Origin: Halomonas eurihalina
Lineage (GTDB): Bacteria > Pseudomonadota > Gammaproteobacteria > Pseudomonadales > Halomonadaceae
Reading direction: 5' to 3'
DNA length: 64,000 nt
Assembly (NCBI RefSeq): GCF_008274785.1
Contig: NZ_VTPU01000017.1
Span: 17,642-81,641 of the forward strand
Shown here: positions 49,992 to 58,835 of the stretch, piece by piece
Layout of the letters: each line of letters begins with the position of its first letter
How positions within the stretch are numbered: the first letter of the stretch is position 1
Notes under the pieces: generated by a model
Told to the model about the DNA's origin: nothing
The model's database searches: none
What the model saw: only the letters and a program-made list of their open reading frames with translations
Position numbers and translations under genes: made by a program

Positions 49992-52959
49992 AGTCCCCCC
50001 TCTCAACTCTCTGCTCTGTCATACCACCATGTTGAAACTGATCACTGTCAGCAAGGTAGAGATCCGGACGTGTCAGGTACTCGTCAGGGTGGCCCTTGAG
50101 GGGGGACTTGAGAAATTCGCTGGTCCACCACAGAGTGCCTGCCAGCACAGCCTGTCCTCCATAGGCAAAATGATCCTTATCGGGCGCCTTAGCCCAACCA
50201 GCAGCCTGTGGTTCATAAAGAGTGGCATTGGCCAAATCGCGCAGATAGTGCTCACCATAGTAACCATGGGGCGTGATCCAGCCCGCGACGGGGTACTCTT
50301 CCCGTTGCTCGGCGACCCAGGCGGCTTGCTCGCCAAGTTGCAGCAACACGATTCGCTCGAACGGGGTATAGGTCAGATGATCAACAACCCCCGGTGCGCA
50401 GGCAACCCCTAGACGAAACGCACCATAGCACTGCTGGCGAGCGAAACGATCCAACGCCTCCAATTCAGCATGGCTTTGAACCTCAGCCACCAGAACAATA
50501 GCGGGGTCGGTGAACATACGGCTTTCAATGCCCAACCGATCAAAGATTTCGTTCAGGCGATGGGCATAAGTGTGTTTAGCAAACACCTCGCGAATGCCTA
50601 CCAGACTGCGGCGGCGCCACTCGACATCGTCAGTCATCAAGGTGTGAAGGGCTTCGTCAGCTTCTTCTTGGCTATGGACCAACCAAACGGCGTCGGATTC
50701 GAATAAATTCTCGATACCCTTGGCGTATGTGCTAACGACGGGGGTCCCACAGGCCATTAGCTCGAATACCCGACGCGAAAACATGGTGGGGGAATCTATC
50801 ACTGAATTAACGTTAAGGAACACCCTGTAGCGACTATATTCTTCACACAGTTCCTTGTAAGGAAGACTTCCCTTTATGCCGGCTTGATATTCCTCCGGGA
50901 AGGGAAAAATACCAGAGCCGTAATTCCGGTCATATATATCCAAGCCATATTGATTAGCTGCCTGCAACAGCCAACTCATCATCTCACCACGTTCAGCGTG
51001 ACGGTTGCCATACCAACTGCCAGCAAAACAGGCGCGCGACTTGCGGCCTGCAAGAGGGGAAGGTTTGTGCAGCGCCGGCTGAGCAGCAAAGGCCAATGCA
51101 TGAACGTTGGGATTGCCAGTTTTCTTCTGGTAAGAAATTTTCATATTAGCATCGGTGGTAAAGATGTGATCCACCAGCTTGGCACTACACATGAATTTTT
51201 GGTGATGAACCGGGTCTTCCTTGTTCCAGAACACAGTAGGAATACCCTTCTCTTGAGCATACTGGCAGATATGTGCTACTTCTTGGCCTGGCTTGTTAGA
51301 GTAGTCCGCCACACGATATTGCCAACTGCCATAATTTCCCTTCCAGGCACTTTCAATTAAGAAGAACTCAGGCCGATACTTCTCGGCGAGAGCGTACCAA
51401 TTATCAGGACGCGGCTGGATCAGATTCAGATCCTTCTCGAAACAGCCTGTGGTGAATTCGTCAGTAATACCAATCACATAGGGTTTGCCTTTTTTTGGTG
51501 GGCAGTCTTGCCAACCGAGAATACTGATCTCTTGTGCAGCGGATGAAGGAGGATGAAACACTTCACGCTGCTTTACGGCCTCACCATCTTGGGTTTTCGA
51601 AACCAAAGAATGACTGACAAAATGCGCTATAATCTTTCTTACCGGCCGCGGATAACTCAGGTAAGCAACTTTGCTATATGGAACACCTAGCCGCATGGCA
51701 AGGGGGACTACCATCTTCCACTTTACATACCGAAGCCCTTTCCGAAGGTCTATGCGAAATCCAACCTTCTGTTTTTTCAGACGAAAAAGCCGAACTGGCA
51801 ACTTAAAAAAACCAACCAAGGACTTTGAGGCATTCCTTAAATAAACTCCCGCACTGTAAGCTGGACTATATCTTAACGCGGAATATCTTTGACTTACATC
51901 TCGATACTTTGCATTGGCAGACTTATACTTTCTAAAAACATCCTGATACTTCGAATTCAGCTCCTGACTCTCCTTTCTCGCAGTCTCCAACTTTTCTGTG
52001 AGAACGGTGTTTTTTTGGATAATATCTCTACACTCTTTGCTTTTCCTATCAATCTCCTCCCTTGCATCAGATAGCTGATTGATAAGCCTATTATTCTGCA
52101 ACTCACTGGATTCCAGCTGAACCAGCAACTTCCTGTAGCCATCCCGACACGGCGAAGTCTGAAGAAGGCTAGGGTTTACATCTGCATTATCAGAAACCCT
52201 TGACAGCATTAAATAATCTTCGCAGTATATTTCTTTTATTCTCGCCTCAATCTCAGGGGTTATCACTTGCTCAAGTTTAGGAAGCGCATTTTCCCGAATG
52301 TATTTCTTTTGAAAATAAATAGCAGGACTATCAGTGTCGCAGCTCTCTAAACGCACACTACCACTGTCAGTGCTATTGCTAGACGCTTCAAACGCTTTAT
52401 CACAGATATCTTTTGGAAGAACCTTTAGCATTTCCCTATGGACGTGCTCCATAGGTATCGCCATATTATACGTTATAGGTAACAAATGCCAAACTTGCGG
52501 ATACAAATGAGCATCGACCTCTTTCCATCGCTCTGTTTCTAAAAGCGCAACGTAATCATTAACAAAATCACAAAACGTAAACAACCCAGGATCTCGCCCT
52601 GAAGCTTTACTCAACTTTTCAAGAAGATCCTCCGCCCCATCCTGTTGTATTAACTTATTTTTATAAACAGAAAAAACACGCTCAACTGGGTCCCTGTAGA
52701 CAAAAACCTTATTCTCAAAACTCCTATCTATCTCTTCTGGCGTAAGATCGTTGACTTGGGCATACTTTGCCATGCAACTAAGCGAGGGTTCCTTTCCGGG
52801 GCACAGCCCTGGATGCATCAACTTGAACAGTTTCTTAAACGACGTTGAAGCATTCTTTCGGATATAGGTATAGAAAAAAGAAACACCATCATTCTGAAAT
52901 AAGAAATCAGGTGAAAACCCCTTTTTTTCAGGAAAAAGCTGCCGAGGATTATAAGACAT
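49984..52959 (-). CDS. Multidomain fusion: sulfotransferase, coiled coil, CgeB-like glycosyltransferase
   Basis: This 991-residue protein joins activities usually encoded separately. Residues 1-250 resemble Sulfotransfer_2 enzymes: TYIRKNASTSFKKLF (31-45) as PAPS 5'-loop and FVYRDPVERVFSVYKNK (86-102) as 3'-phosphate site. Residues about 265-355 are a heptad-rich coiled coil. Residues about 470-800 are a CgeB-like GT-B glycosyltransferase (CFAGSWYGNRHAERGEMM, NVNSVIDSPTMFSRRVFELM, ACGTPVVSTYAKGIENLF). The last 175 residues (YYGEHYLRDLANATLYEP region) resemble the GT-A-like tail found on some CgeB proteins, without clear catalytic motifs. It suggests coupled glycosylation and sulfation of the same product. 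Confidence 0.75.
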   Translation of the reverse strand: MSYNPRQLFPEKKGFSPDFLFQNDGVSFFYTYIRKNASTSFKKLFKLMHPGLCPGKEPSLSCMAKYAQVNDLTPEEIDRSFENKVFVYRDPVERVFSVYKNKLIQQDGAEDLLEKLSKASGRDPGLFTFCDFVNDYVALLETERWKEVDAHLYPQVWHLLPITYNMAIPMEHVHREMLKVLPKDICDKAFEASSNSTDSGSVRLESCDTDSPAIYFQKKYIRENALPKLEQVITPEIEARIKEIYCEDYLMLSRVSDNADVNPSLLQTSPCRDGYRKLLVQLESSELQNNRLINQLSDAREEIDRKSKECRDIIQKNTVLTEKLETARKESQELNSKYQDVFRKYKSANAKYRDVSQRYSALRYSPAYSAGVYLRNASKSLVGFFKLPVRLFRLKKQKVGFRIDLRKGLRYVKWKMVVPLAMRLGVPYSKVAYLSYPRPVRKIIAHFVSHSLVSKTQDGEAVKQREVFHPPSSAAQEISILGWQDCPPKKGKPYVIGITDEFTTGCFEKDLNLIQPRPDNWYALAEKYRPEFFLIESAWKGNYGSWQYRVADYSNKPGQEVAHICQYAQEKGIPTVFWNKEDPVHHQKFMCSAKLVDHIFTTDANMKISYQKKTGNPNVHALAFAAQPALHKPSPLAGRKSRACFAGSWYGNRHAERGEMMSWLLQAANQYGLDIYDRNYGSGIFPFPEEYQAGIKGSLPYKELCEEYSRYRVFLNVNSVIDSPTMFSRRVFELMACGTPVVSTYAKGIENLFESDAVWLVHSQEEADEALHTLMTDDVEWRRRSLVGIREVFAKHTYAHRLNEIFDRLGIESRMFTDPAIVLVAEVQSHAELEALDRFARQQCYGAFRLGVACAPGVVDHLTYTPFERIVLLQLGEQAAWVAEQREEYPVAGWITPHGYYGEHYLRDLANATLYEPQAAGWAKAPDKDHFAYGGQAVLAGTLWWTSEFLKSPLKGHPDEYLTRPDLYLADSDQFQHGGMTEQRVERGDCD

Positions 52960-52992
52960 ACAACCAACCCATTGTTAGGTTTTAGCGCACCA

Positions 52993-54273
52993 TCACACTG
53001 ACCAAACACCACGGCTATCGATAAGATGATCCGTTTTTATTTTAGCTAACGGTATCTCCTTAAATCCCTTATGATCAACTAGGAGCACTATTACATCAGC
53101 TGTCCTCAGCGCTTCTTCCTCTTCAACCAGTTGTGCGCGGCTTAATGCCCCCCCAGGCAACAACTCAATATTTGGCTCTACTATCAACGACTGACCTGGG
53201 TGAGATCCGACGATGTCTTCCGCAATCTTCAATGCTGGGCTCTCACGTAAATCATCAATATCCGGCTTAAAGGCCAGTCCAAAGCAGGCAATAGTCACAT
53301 CTTTGGCGGTTTTATCGAAATTTTCACTTAGGTATTTTCCGACAGCCTCATTCACCTTATCGACCACCCATTGGGGCTTGCTATCGTTCACTTCACGAGC
53401 AGTGCGAATCAAGCGAGCTTCATCCGGTGTCTCGCTGACGATGAACCAAGGATCCACAGCGATACAGTGGCCGCCCACCCCGGGGCCGGGCTGCAGAATA
53501 TTGACACGTGGATGCCGGTTGGCGAGACGGATCAGCTCCCATACGCTGATATCGAGCTTGTCACAAATGATGGATAGCTCGTTGGCGAACGCAATGTTGA
53601 CGTCCCTGAAGCTATTCTCGGTTAGCTTTGCCATTTCAGCGGTACGAGCCGTCGTCGTAATGCACTCCCCTTCCACAAAGATCTTGTAGAGGTCTGTGGC
53701 AGCCTGGGAGCACTTGCTAGTCATGCCACCAATTACCCGGTCATTCTCCACTAATTCACGCACCACATGGCCGGGAAGCACACGCTCGGGGCAATGGGCA
53801 ATCCGAATATCGGATTCGTCACCATGAGTTTGCGGAAAAGTAAGATCAGGCCGCAATTCGGCCATCCAAACTGCCATCTGCTCAGTGGCACCTACTGGAG
53901 AGGTGGACTCGAGAATAACGAGATCTCCCTGCTTGAGCACCGGGGCAACCGCTTTGCTTGCTGATTCGATATAGGTCAGGTCCGGCGTATGTTCATTGCC
54001 ATTCTCTGCCTTGAACGGAGTAGGCACGGCGATCAGGAAGGCATCCGCCGGCTCGGGGCTAGTGGCCGCGCGCAGGTACCCCTCCTTGACCGCGGCATGC
54101 ACCACGATGTCTAGCTCCGGCTCGACAATATGAATGTCACCGTTATTGATGGTGTCTACCGCATGCTGATTCACATCCACACCGATGACGTTCTTGCGGC
54201 GAGATGCAATGACAGCCGCCGTGGGCAAACCGATGTATCCTAAACCAACTACCGAAATAGTATTGAATTCCAT
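52993..54273 (-). CDS. wecC: UDP-N-acetyl-D-mannosamine dehydrogenase
   Basis: This 426-residue NAD-dependent dehydrogenase oxidises UDP-ManNAc to UDP-ManNAcA. It has the Rossmann motif VVGLGYIGLPTAAVIA, ESTSPVGATEQMA, the ENSFRDVNIAFANELSIICD segment, and the catalytic-region PGPGVGGHCIAVDPWF with the active-site Cys. The wecB epimerase that supplies its substrate is immediately upstream. Confidence 0.95.
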   Translation of the reverse strand: MEFNTISVVGLGYIGLPTAAVIASRRKNVIGVDVNQHAVDTINNGDIHIVEPELDIVVHAAVKEGYLRAATSPEPADAFLIAVPTPFKAENGNEHTPDLTYIESASKAVAPVLKQGDLVILESTSPVGATEQMAVWMAELRPDLTFPQTHGDESDIRIAHCPERVLPGHVVRELVENDRVIGGMTSKCSQAATDLYKIFVEGECITTTARTAEMAKLTENSFRDVNIAFANELSIICDKLDISVWELIRLANRHPRVNILQPGPGVGGHCIAVDPWFIVSETPDEARLIRTAREVNDSKPQWVVDKVNEAVGKYLSENFDKTAKDVTIACFGLAFKPDIDDLRESPALKIAEDIVGSHPGQSLIVEPNIELLPGGALSRAQLVEEEEALRTADVIVLLVDHKGFKEIPLAKIKTDHLIDSRGVWSV

Positions 54274-54318
54274 TTATCGAGCTCTCGTAAACTATTCTAA
54301 AGAATGGAAGAGTAAAAA

Positions 54319-55443
54319 TTATCGATTTGCCAGTATTTCCAGAATTCTCTGGCAAGCTTTCCCATCACCATAGGGGTTATGGGCGTAACTCATTTCCTCA
54401 TAGGCACTGCTATCGGTCAGGAGGCTGTGTAACTCACCGACGATGCGCGCCACATCAGTCCCTACTAGTTTGACGGTACCGGCATCGACCGCCTCTGGGC
54501 GCTCCGTAGTCTCACGCATCACCAACACCGGTTTACCAAGAGAGGGGGCTTCTTCCTGGATGCCGCCGGAATCAGTCAGGATTAGATAAGCACGGTTCAT
54601 CAGGTAAACGAACGGAAGGTAATCCAAGGGCTCGATCAGATGGATATTGTCAATGTCCGAGAGCAGCCGCTTGACCGGCCCAAGGACATTGGGGTTCAGA
54701 TGAACTGGATAGACGATCTGGCAATCGGGATGAGCAATTGCTGTATCATGAAGCGCCTGGCAGATGCGCTCGAAACCGCCACCGAAGCTCTCACGGCGGT
54801 GCCCTGTCACCAGGATCAGTTTACGATCAGCATCGAGGAAGTCGAACTGTTCAGAAAATTGTTGCTGAAAGCAACTACTGTTCTCGAGCTTGTGGACCAC
54901 ATCCAGCAGCGCATCGATGACGGTATTGCCAGTGACATACACATTTGCCGGGGCGATATTTTCCTCTAGGAGGTTATTCCCGGAACGATCAGTGGGTGCG
55001 AAGTGCAGCTCGGCTAGTGCCCCAGTGAGCTTTCGATTGGCTTCTTCCGGCCAAGGACTATAAATATTCCCCGTGCGCAGGCCGGCTTCCACGTGTCCCA
55101 CGGGAATCTGCTGATAGTAGGCTGCCAAAGTGGTGGCAAAAGTGGTCGCCGTGTCGCCATGCACCAGCACGATATCCGGTTGGGCCTCGCTCAGAACACC
55201 TTTCATTCCCTGCAGGATGGCCGTGGTCACGTCTGTGAGATCCTGGCCGGGCTTCATGATATCCAGGTCGTAGTCGGGGACGAGAGAAAACAGGTCCAAT
55301 ACTTGGTCGAGCATTTCGCGATGCTGCCCAGTAACGCACACCTTGGCATCAAAGCGCTGATCATTGGCCAAAGAAATTGCCAGAGGTGACATCTTGATCG
55401 CCTCCGGACGCGTACCGAACACACACAGGGTTTTGATAGGCAT
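54319..55443 (-). CDS. wecB: UDP-N-acetylglucosamine 2-epimerase (non-hydrolysing)
   Basis: This 374-residue enzyme interconverts UDP-GlcNAc and UDP-ManNAc. Motifs include [73 protein letters not shown] and [29 protein letters not shown]. It is the first gene of the island operon, about 245 bp downstream of an ops-like element. Confidence 0.97.
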   Translation of the reverse strand: MPIKTLCVFGTRPEAIKMSPLAISLANDQRFDAKVCVTGQHREMLDQVLDLFSLVPDYDLDIMKPGQDLTDVTTAILQGMKGVLSEAQPDIVLVHGDTATTFATTLAAYYQQIPVGHVEAGLRTGNIYSPWPEEANRKLTGALAELHFAPTDRSGNNLLEENIAPANVYVTGNTVIDALLDVVHKLENSSCFQQQFSEQFDFLDADRKLILVTGHRRESFGGGFERICQALHDTAIAHPDCQIVYPVHLNPNVLGPVKRLLSDIDNIHLIEPLDYLPFVYLMNRAYLILTDSGGIQEEAPSLGKPVLVMRETTERPEAVDAGTVKLVGTDVARIVGELHSLLTDSSAYEEMSYAHNPYGDGKACQRILEILANR

Positions 55444-55686
55444 ATTACGTCGACAGTGATAGTAAATTACTTAATTTTCAGGAAAACCAAGAGAACACCT
55501 TGTTTATTGGGTGGTCATGGACTTGGCAGTTTACGCGCCTTTTTGACATCCGCTATTTTCTTCAGGGCAATGTGACAAACGAGCAGCGGTAAATGGTGAG
55601 TGGCGTAGAAGCAGGTAAACGACAACTTAAGTAGCAGCAGGCGAATATAAAGTTTAGGCACAGCTCAGTACCTGGGACACTTGGGG

Positions 55687-55698
55687 ACGCTACCGCCC
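55687..55698 (-). promoter_or_regulatory. ops/JUMPstart-like element (RfaH-type antitermination site)
   Basis: On the minus strand the sequence is GGGCGGTAGCGT, identical to the 12-nt core of the E. coli JUMPstart/ops element (GGGCGGTAGCGTG). It lies in the transcribed leader of the island operon, upstream of wecB, exactly where such elements recruit RfaH to let RNA polymerase traverse long polysaccharide operons. A hairpin directly precedes and overlaps it. The full 39-bp JUMPstart is not present. Confidence 0.75.
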
Positions 55699-55856
55699 GG
55701 AGATTGTTCCGGGCGAAATCTCTTACCCTTAACAACACCGAAACTTGTCGGTATCGATTTTACTTACCCCACTGGTCGCATGAGATCCACAGGGCTGCCC
55801 AGCACCCCATGACCTTTGATGCCCCCAGGCACCACTCAGGCGCTCGCCCCAGAAAC

Positions 55857-55889
55857 AACTCAGGCGCCCCGCAGGACGCCTGAGTTTAC
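55857..55889 (-). terminator. Intrinsic terminator of glyA
   Basis: On the minus strand CTCAGGCG, a 10-base loop and CGCCTGAG are followed by TTGTTTCT, about 20 bp past the glyA stop codon. It separates glyA from the polysaccharide operon on the same strand. Confidence 0.7.
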
Positions 55890-55906
55890 CACAATATGAC
55901 CGAGCC

Positions 55907-57172
55907 TCACCGATACACGGGCAGCCGGGCACACACTTGTTCAACCTTGGCTTTCACCTCGGCCTCGATGGCGACGGTGTCTTCGCCCTTGACCATGACG
56001 TCGAGGATATCGCAGATCCAGCCGGCCAGCTCGCGGCATTCGCTTTCACCGAAGCCACGGGTGGTCACCGCCGGCGTACCGATGCGCAGCCCAGAGGTCA
56101 CGAAAGGGCTTTGCGGATCGTTCGGTACGGCGTTCTTGTTGACGGTGATATGAGCGCGGCCCAGGGCGGCGTCCGCGTCCTTGCCGGTCAGGCCCTGCTT
56201 GACCAGCGACAGCAGGAAGAGGTGGTCTTCAGTGCCACCGGAGACGATGTCGAAGCCGCGCTCGATGAACACGCCGGCCATCGCCTGGGCGTTCTTCACC
56301 ACCTGCTGTTGATAGGCCTTGAAGTCGGGCTCCATGGCCTCCTTGAAGCAGATCGCCTTGGCGGCGATGACATGCTCAAGGGGACCGCCCTGCCCACCGG
56401 GGAAGACGGCGGATTGCAGCTTCTTCTCGATCTCGGGGTCGTTCTCGCTGGAGAGGATCAGGCCGCCGCGCGGGCCACGCAGGGTCTTGTGGGTAGTGGT
56501 GGTCACCACATGGGCGTGGGCCATCGGGCTCGGATAGACACCGGCGGCCACCAGGCCAGCGATGTGGGCCATGTCGACCAACAGGTAGGCACCGACCTCG
56601 TCGGCGATCTCGCGGAAGCGGGCCCAGTCGATGATCTGCGAGTAAGCCGAGAAGCCGGCAATGATCATCTTCGGCTGGTGTTCGCGGGCCAGCTTGGCGA
56701 CCTCGTCATAGTCGATGCGGCCGCTCTCGTCGATGCCGTACTGCACGGCATTGTAGTGCTTGCCGGAGAAATTCGGGCGAGCACCGTGAGTCAGGTGGCC
56801 ACCGGCGTCCAGGCTCATGCCCAGCACTGTATCGCCCGGCTTGACCAGGGCCTGGAAGACGGCGCCATTGGCCTGAGAGCCAGAGTGTGGCTGGACGTTG
56901 GCGTAACTGGCACCGAACAGTTCCTTGGCGTAGTCGATAGCCAGCTGCTCGACGATGTCGACGTACTCGCAGCCGCCGTAGTAGCGCTTGCCAGGATAGC
57001 CTTCCGCGTACTTGTTGGTCAGTTGGCTGCCCTGGGCTTCGAGCACCCGGGGGCTGGCATAGTTCTCGGAGGCGATCAGTTCGATGTGTGCCTCCTGACG
57101 CGCGCTCTCCTTTTGCATCGCATCGAACAGGACATCATCGAAACCGGCAATCTGCATATCACGGCTGAACAT
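55907..57172 (-). CDS. glyA: Serine hydroxymethyltransferase
   Basis: This 421-residue PLP enzyme converts serine and tetrahydrofolate to glycine and methylene-THF. It shows [50 protein letters not shown] (PLP lysine in THKTLRG) and the expected C terminus. The ATG at 57172 gives [13 protein letters not shown], matching the family start and length; a 33-residue upstream extension in the open frame is probably not used. Confidence 0.97.
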   Translation of the reverse strand: MFSRDMQIAGFDDVLFDAMQKESARQEAHIELIASENYASPRVLEAQGSQLTNKYAEGYPGKRYYGGCEYVDIVEQLAIDYAKELFGASYANVQPHSGSQANGAVFQALVKPGDTVLGMSLDAGGHLTHGARPNFSGKHYNAVQYGIDESGRIDYDEVAKLAREHQPKMIIAGFSAYSQIIDWARFREIADEVGAYLLVDMAHIAGLVAAGVYPSPMAHAHVVTTTTHKTLRGPRGGLILSSENDPEIEKKLQSAVFPGGQGGPLEHVIAAKAICFKEAMEPDFKAYQQQVVKNAQAMAGVFIERGFDIVSGGTEDHLFLLSLVKQGLTGKDADAALGRAHITVNKNAVPNDPQSPFVTSGLRIGTPAVTTRGFGESECRELAGWICDILDVMVKGEDTVAIEAEVKAKVEQVCARLPVYR

Positions 57173-57315
57173 CGGCGCAAGACCTCGCATCACGGGAAAA
57201 TCGGAGGCGCTCATCATACCCCAGCCCATGGCGGCTTTCACATGAAAGGCCGTCATGGTTGAGCGCATCATTTCTCATGGGCGCTTGAGAAATTCTGAAG
57301 GCGCCTTCCGCGCGG

Positions 57316-58737
57316 TCAGCGGGTGTGCACTTGCATCGACAGCTTGCTCGGCAGCACCAACGGGTCGTCGGCCAGGGCGTCCAGTTCCTGCTCGTCGCCT
57401 TCCGGCAGGGTGAAATGCACGACCAGCTCGCTAGCCTTGCCTTCCATCATGTCGACCAGCCCACCGAACAGAGTGGCGAATTCCGGGCCGAACAGGCTGC
57501 CGAGTCCCTTGGCCTGGGTACGCGCCTGCGCCATGAACTCATCCTCGCTCATGCCCTGGCTGGTCGCAATCACTGCCGGCAGGCGGCCGAACAGCCCGAG
57601 GTCGGTCAGCGTCGTCTCGATCTCGCCGCCCAGCAGGGTGACGTCATCGAGACCATCCACCTCGGCGAAATAGGTCGACGGATCGACACCCTCCGGCAGG
57701 CGGGCCGGCGTCTCGCTGTCCAAGGTCCAGCGGAAGGCGTCGGCGGCGGTCACCCGGCTCTCGCCGAGCAACATCGCCCGAGTATCGTCCAGCGCCTCCC
57801 ACTGCCCGTCGAAGGCGGCATCGAGCGCCAAGTGGCCATTGCCGCCGGTGAGCACATTGCTCATCATGCGCAGTCGAGTACGCTCCTCGGCCGGCGCCAG
57901 CTCGATCATCCGCGCCAGATCAAGATCGAGCGATTCCAGCCGCAGACTGCCAGCGCCATCCGCCATGTCGCCGTCGACCAGCAGGCGATCCAGCGTCGCC
58001 GCCAGACGCTGGGCCTCGATATCCAGATTCTTCAGCTCCACGCGGTCCGCCCGCGCCCCGGCCTGACTATTCAGATCGCGCAACCCCTTGATGTTCAGGG
58101 TGCCCAGCGTGAATTCGCCATCACCGATCTCGCCAAACGCCTCGCCACTGCCGGCGATATCGGTCGCTTCCAGGCTGCCGATGGTAGTCGGGGCAATATC
58201 CCTGACATCCAGGTGCTCGACCGTCAAGCGGGGATTGGTGACGCTGCGCGGTGTCTCGCCGGCCGCATCAAGCACGGTACGGCCATTGCGCTCGATCACC
58301 AGCCCTTCGGCGGTCAACTCCGCGGCCTCGAGATCATCGGCCAGCACGCCCCGGGGCGACAGCACCGGGCGAGAAGGCTCGACGACCACCAGCCGGCGCG
58401 CGGTAATCGTCCCCGTCTGCCCGTCCTCTTCCTCGGTGACCTTCAAGCCTTCCAGGACCACTTGATCGGGATCGTCGTAATTGCCCTCGACGACATAGCG
58501 ATCGACCTGCACTCGCTCGCCCCGTTCGCTGACGTATTCCAAGTCTTTCGCACGGGTTTCACCGCCCAGCAAGCTCTCGGAAACCTCTCCGATGGTCAGC
58601 TCACCCGGACGGTCGGCGAACAAGGCGCGCAAATCCGCCTCGAACTTTTCGGCATCCGCCAGGGCGGGCCCGGCTAGCGGAACGGAGAGCGCCATGGCTA
58701 GCGCCAGGCGGGACAGAAAAGTACGGCTAAGACGCAT
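57316..58737 (-). CDS. Periplasmic protein of unknown function
   Basis: This 473-residue protein has a Sec signal peptide (RLALAMALSVPLAGPALADA) followed by an acidic, beta-rich chain with repeated phrases of the type LEAAELTAEGLVIERNG, VEHLDVRDIAP, GTLNIKGL and VELKNLDIEA. These spaced short strands resemble AsmA- or DUF945-like periplasmic beta proteins, but I do not recognise the family. An export and envelope role is all that can be inferred. The gene is not in an obvious operon. Confidence 0.7.
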   Translation of the reverse strand: MRLSRTFLSRLALAMALSVPLAGPALADAEKFEADLRALFADRPGELTIGEVSESLLGGETRAKDLEYVSERGERVQVDRYVVEGNYDDPDQVVLEGLKVTEEEDGQTGTITARRLVVVEPSRPVLSPRGVLADDLEAAELTAEGLVIERNGRTVLDAAGETPRSVTNPRLTVEHLDVRDIAPTTIGSLEATDIAGSGEAFGEIGDGEFTLGTLNIKGLRDLNSQAGARADRVELKNLDIEAQRLAATLDRLLVDGDMADGAGSLRLESLDLDLARMIELAPAEERTRLRMMSNVLTGGNGHLALDAAFDGQWEALDDTRAMLLGESRVTAADAFRWTLDSETPARLPEGVDPSTYFAEVDGLDDVTLLGGEIETTLTDLGLFGRLPAVIATSQGMSEDEFMAQARTQAKGLGSLFGPEFATLFGGLVDMMEGKASELVVHFTLPEGDEQELDALADDPLVLPSKLSMQVHTR

Positions 58738-58835
58738 GGGGATTACCTCCTCCGTAATCTGGGCAGGATGCGTCCTGCCACTCTTAGTAGGTTTTGCTTA
58801 TGGCTTACGGCTCAAGACTCACCGCGCAGCAGGGG

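Larger units (their letters stand above)
55444..55906. promoter_or_regulatory. Leader and promoter region of the polysaccharide operon
   Basis: This 463-bp gene-free region lies between glyA and wecB. Going with minus-strand transcription it holds the glyA terminator (55857-55889), a possible -10 hexamer TAAAAT at 55757-55762 (no good -35), a hairpin CGCCCGG/CCGGGCG at 55695-55716, the ops-like element, and about 240 nt of leader before wecB. I see no coding sequence in it. Confidence 0.6.
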
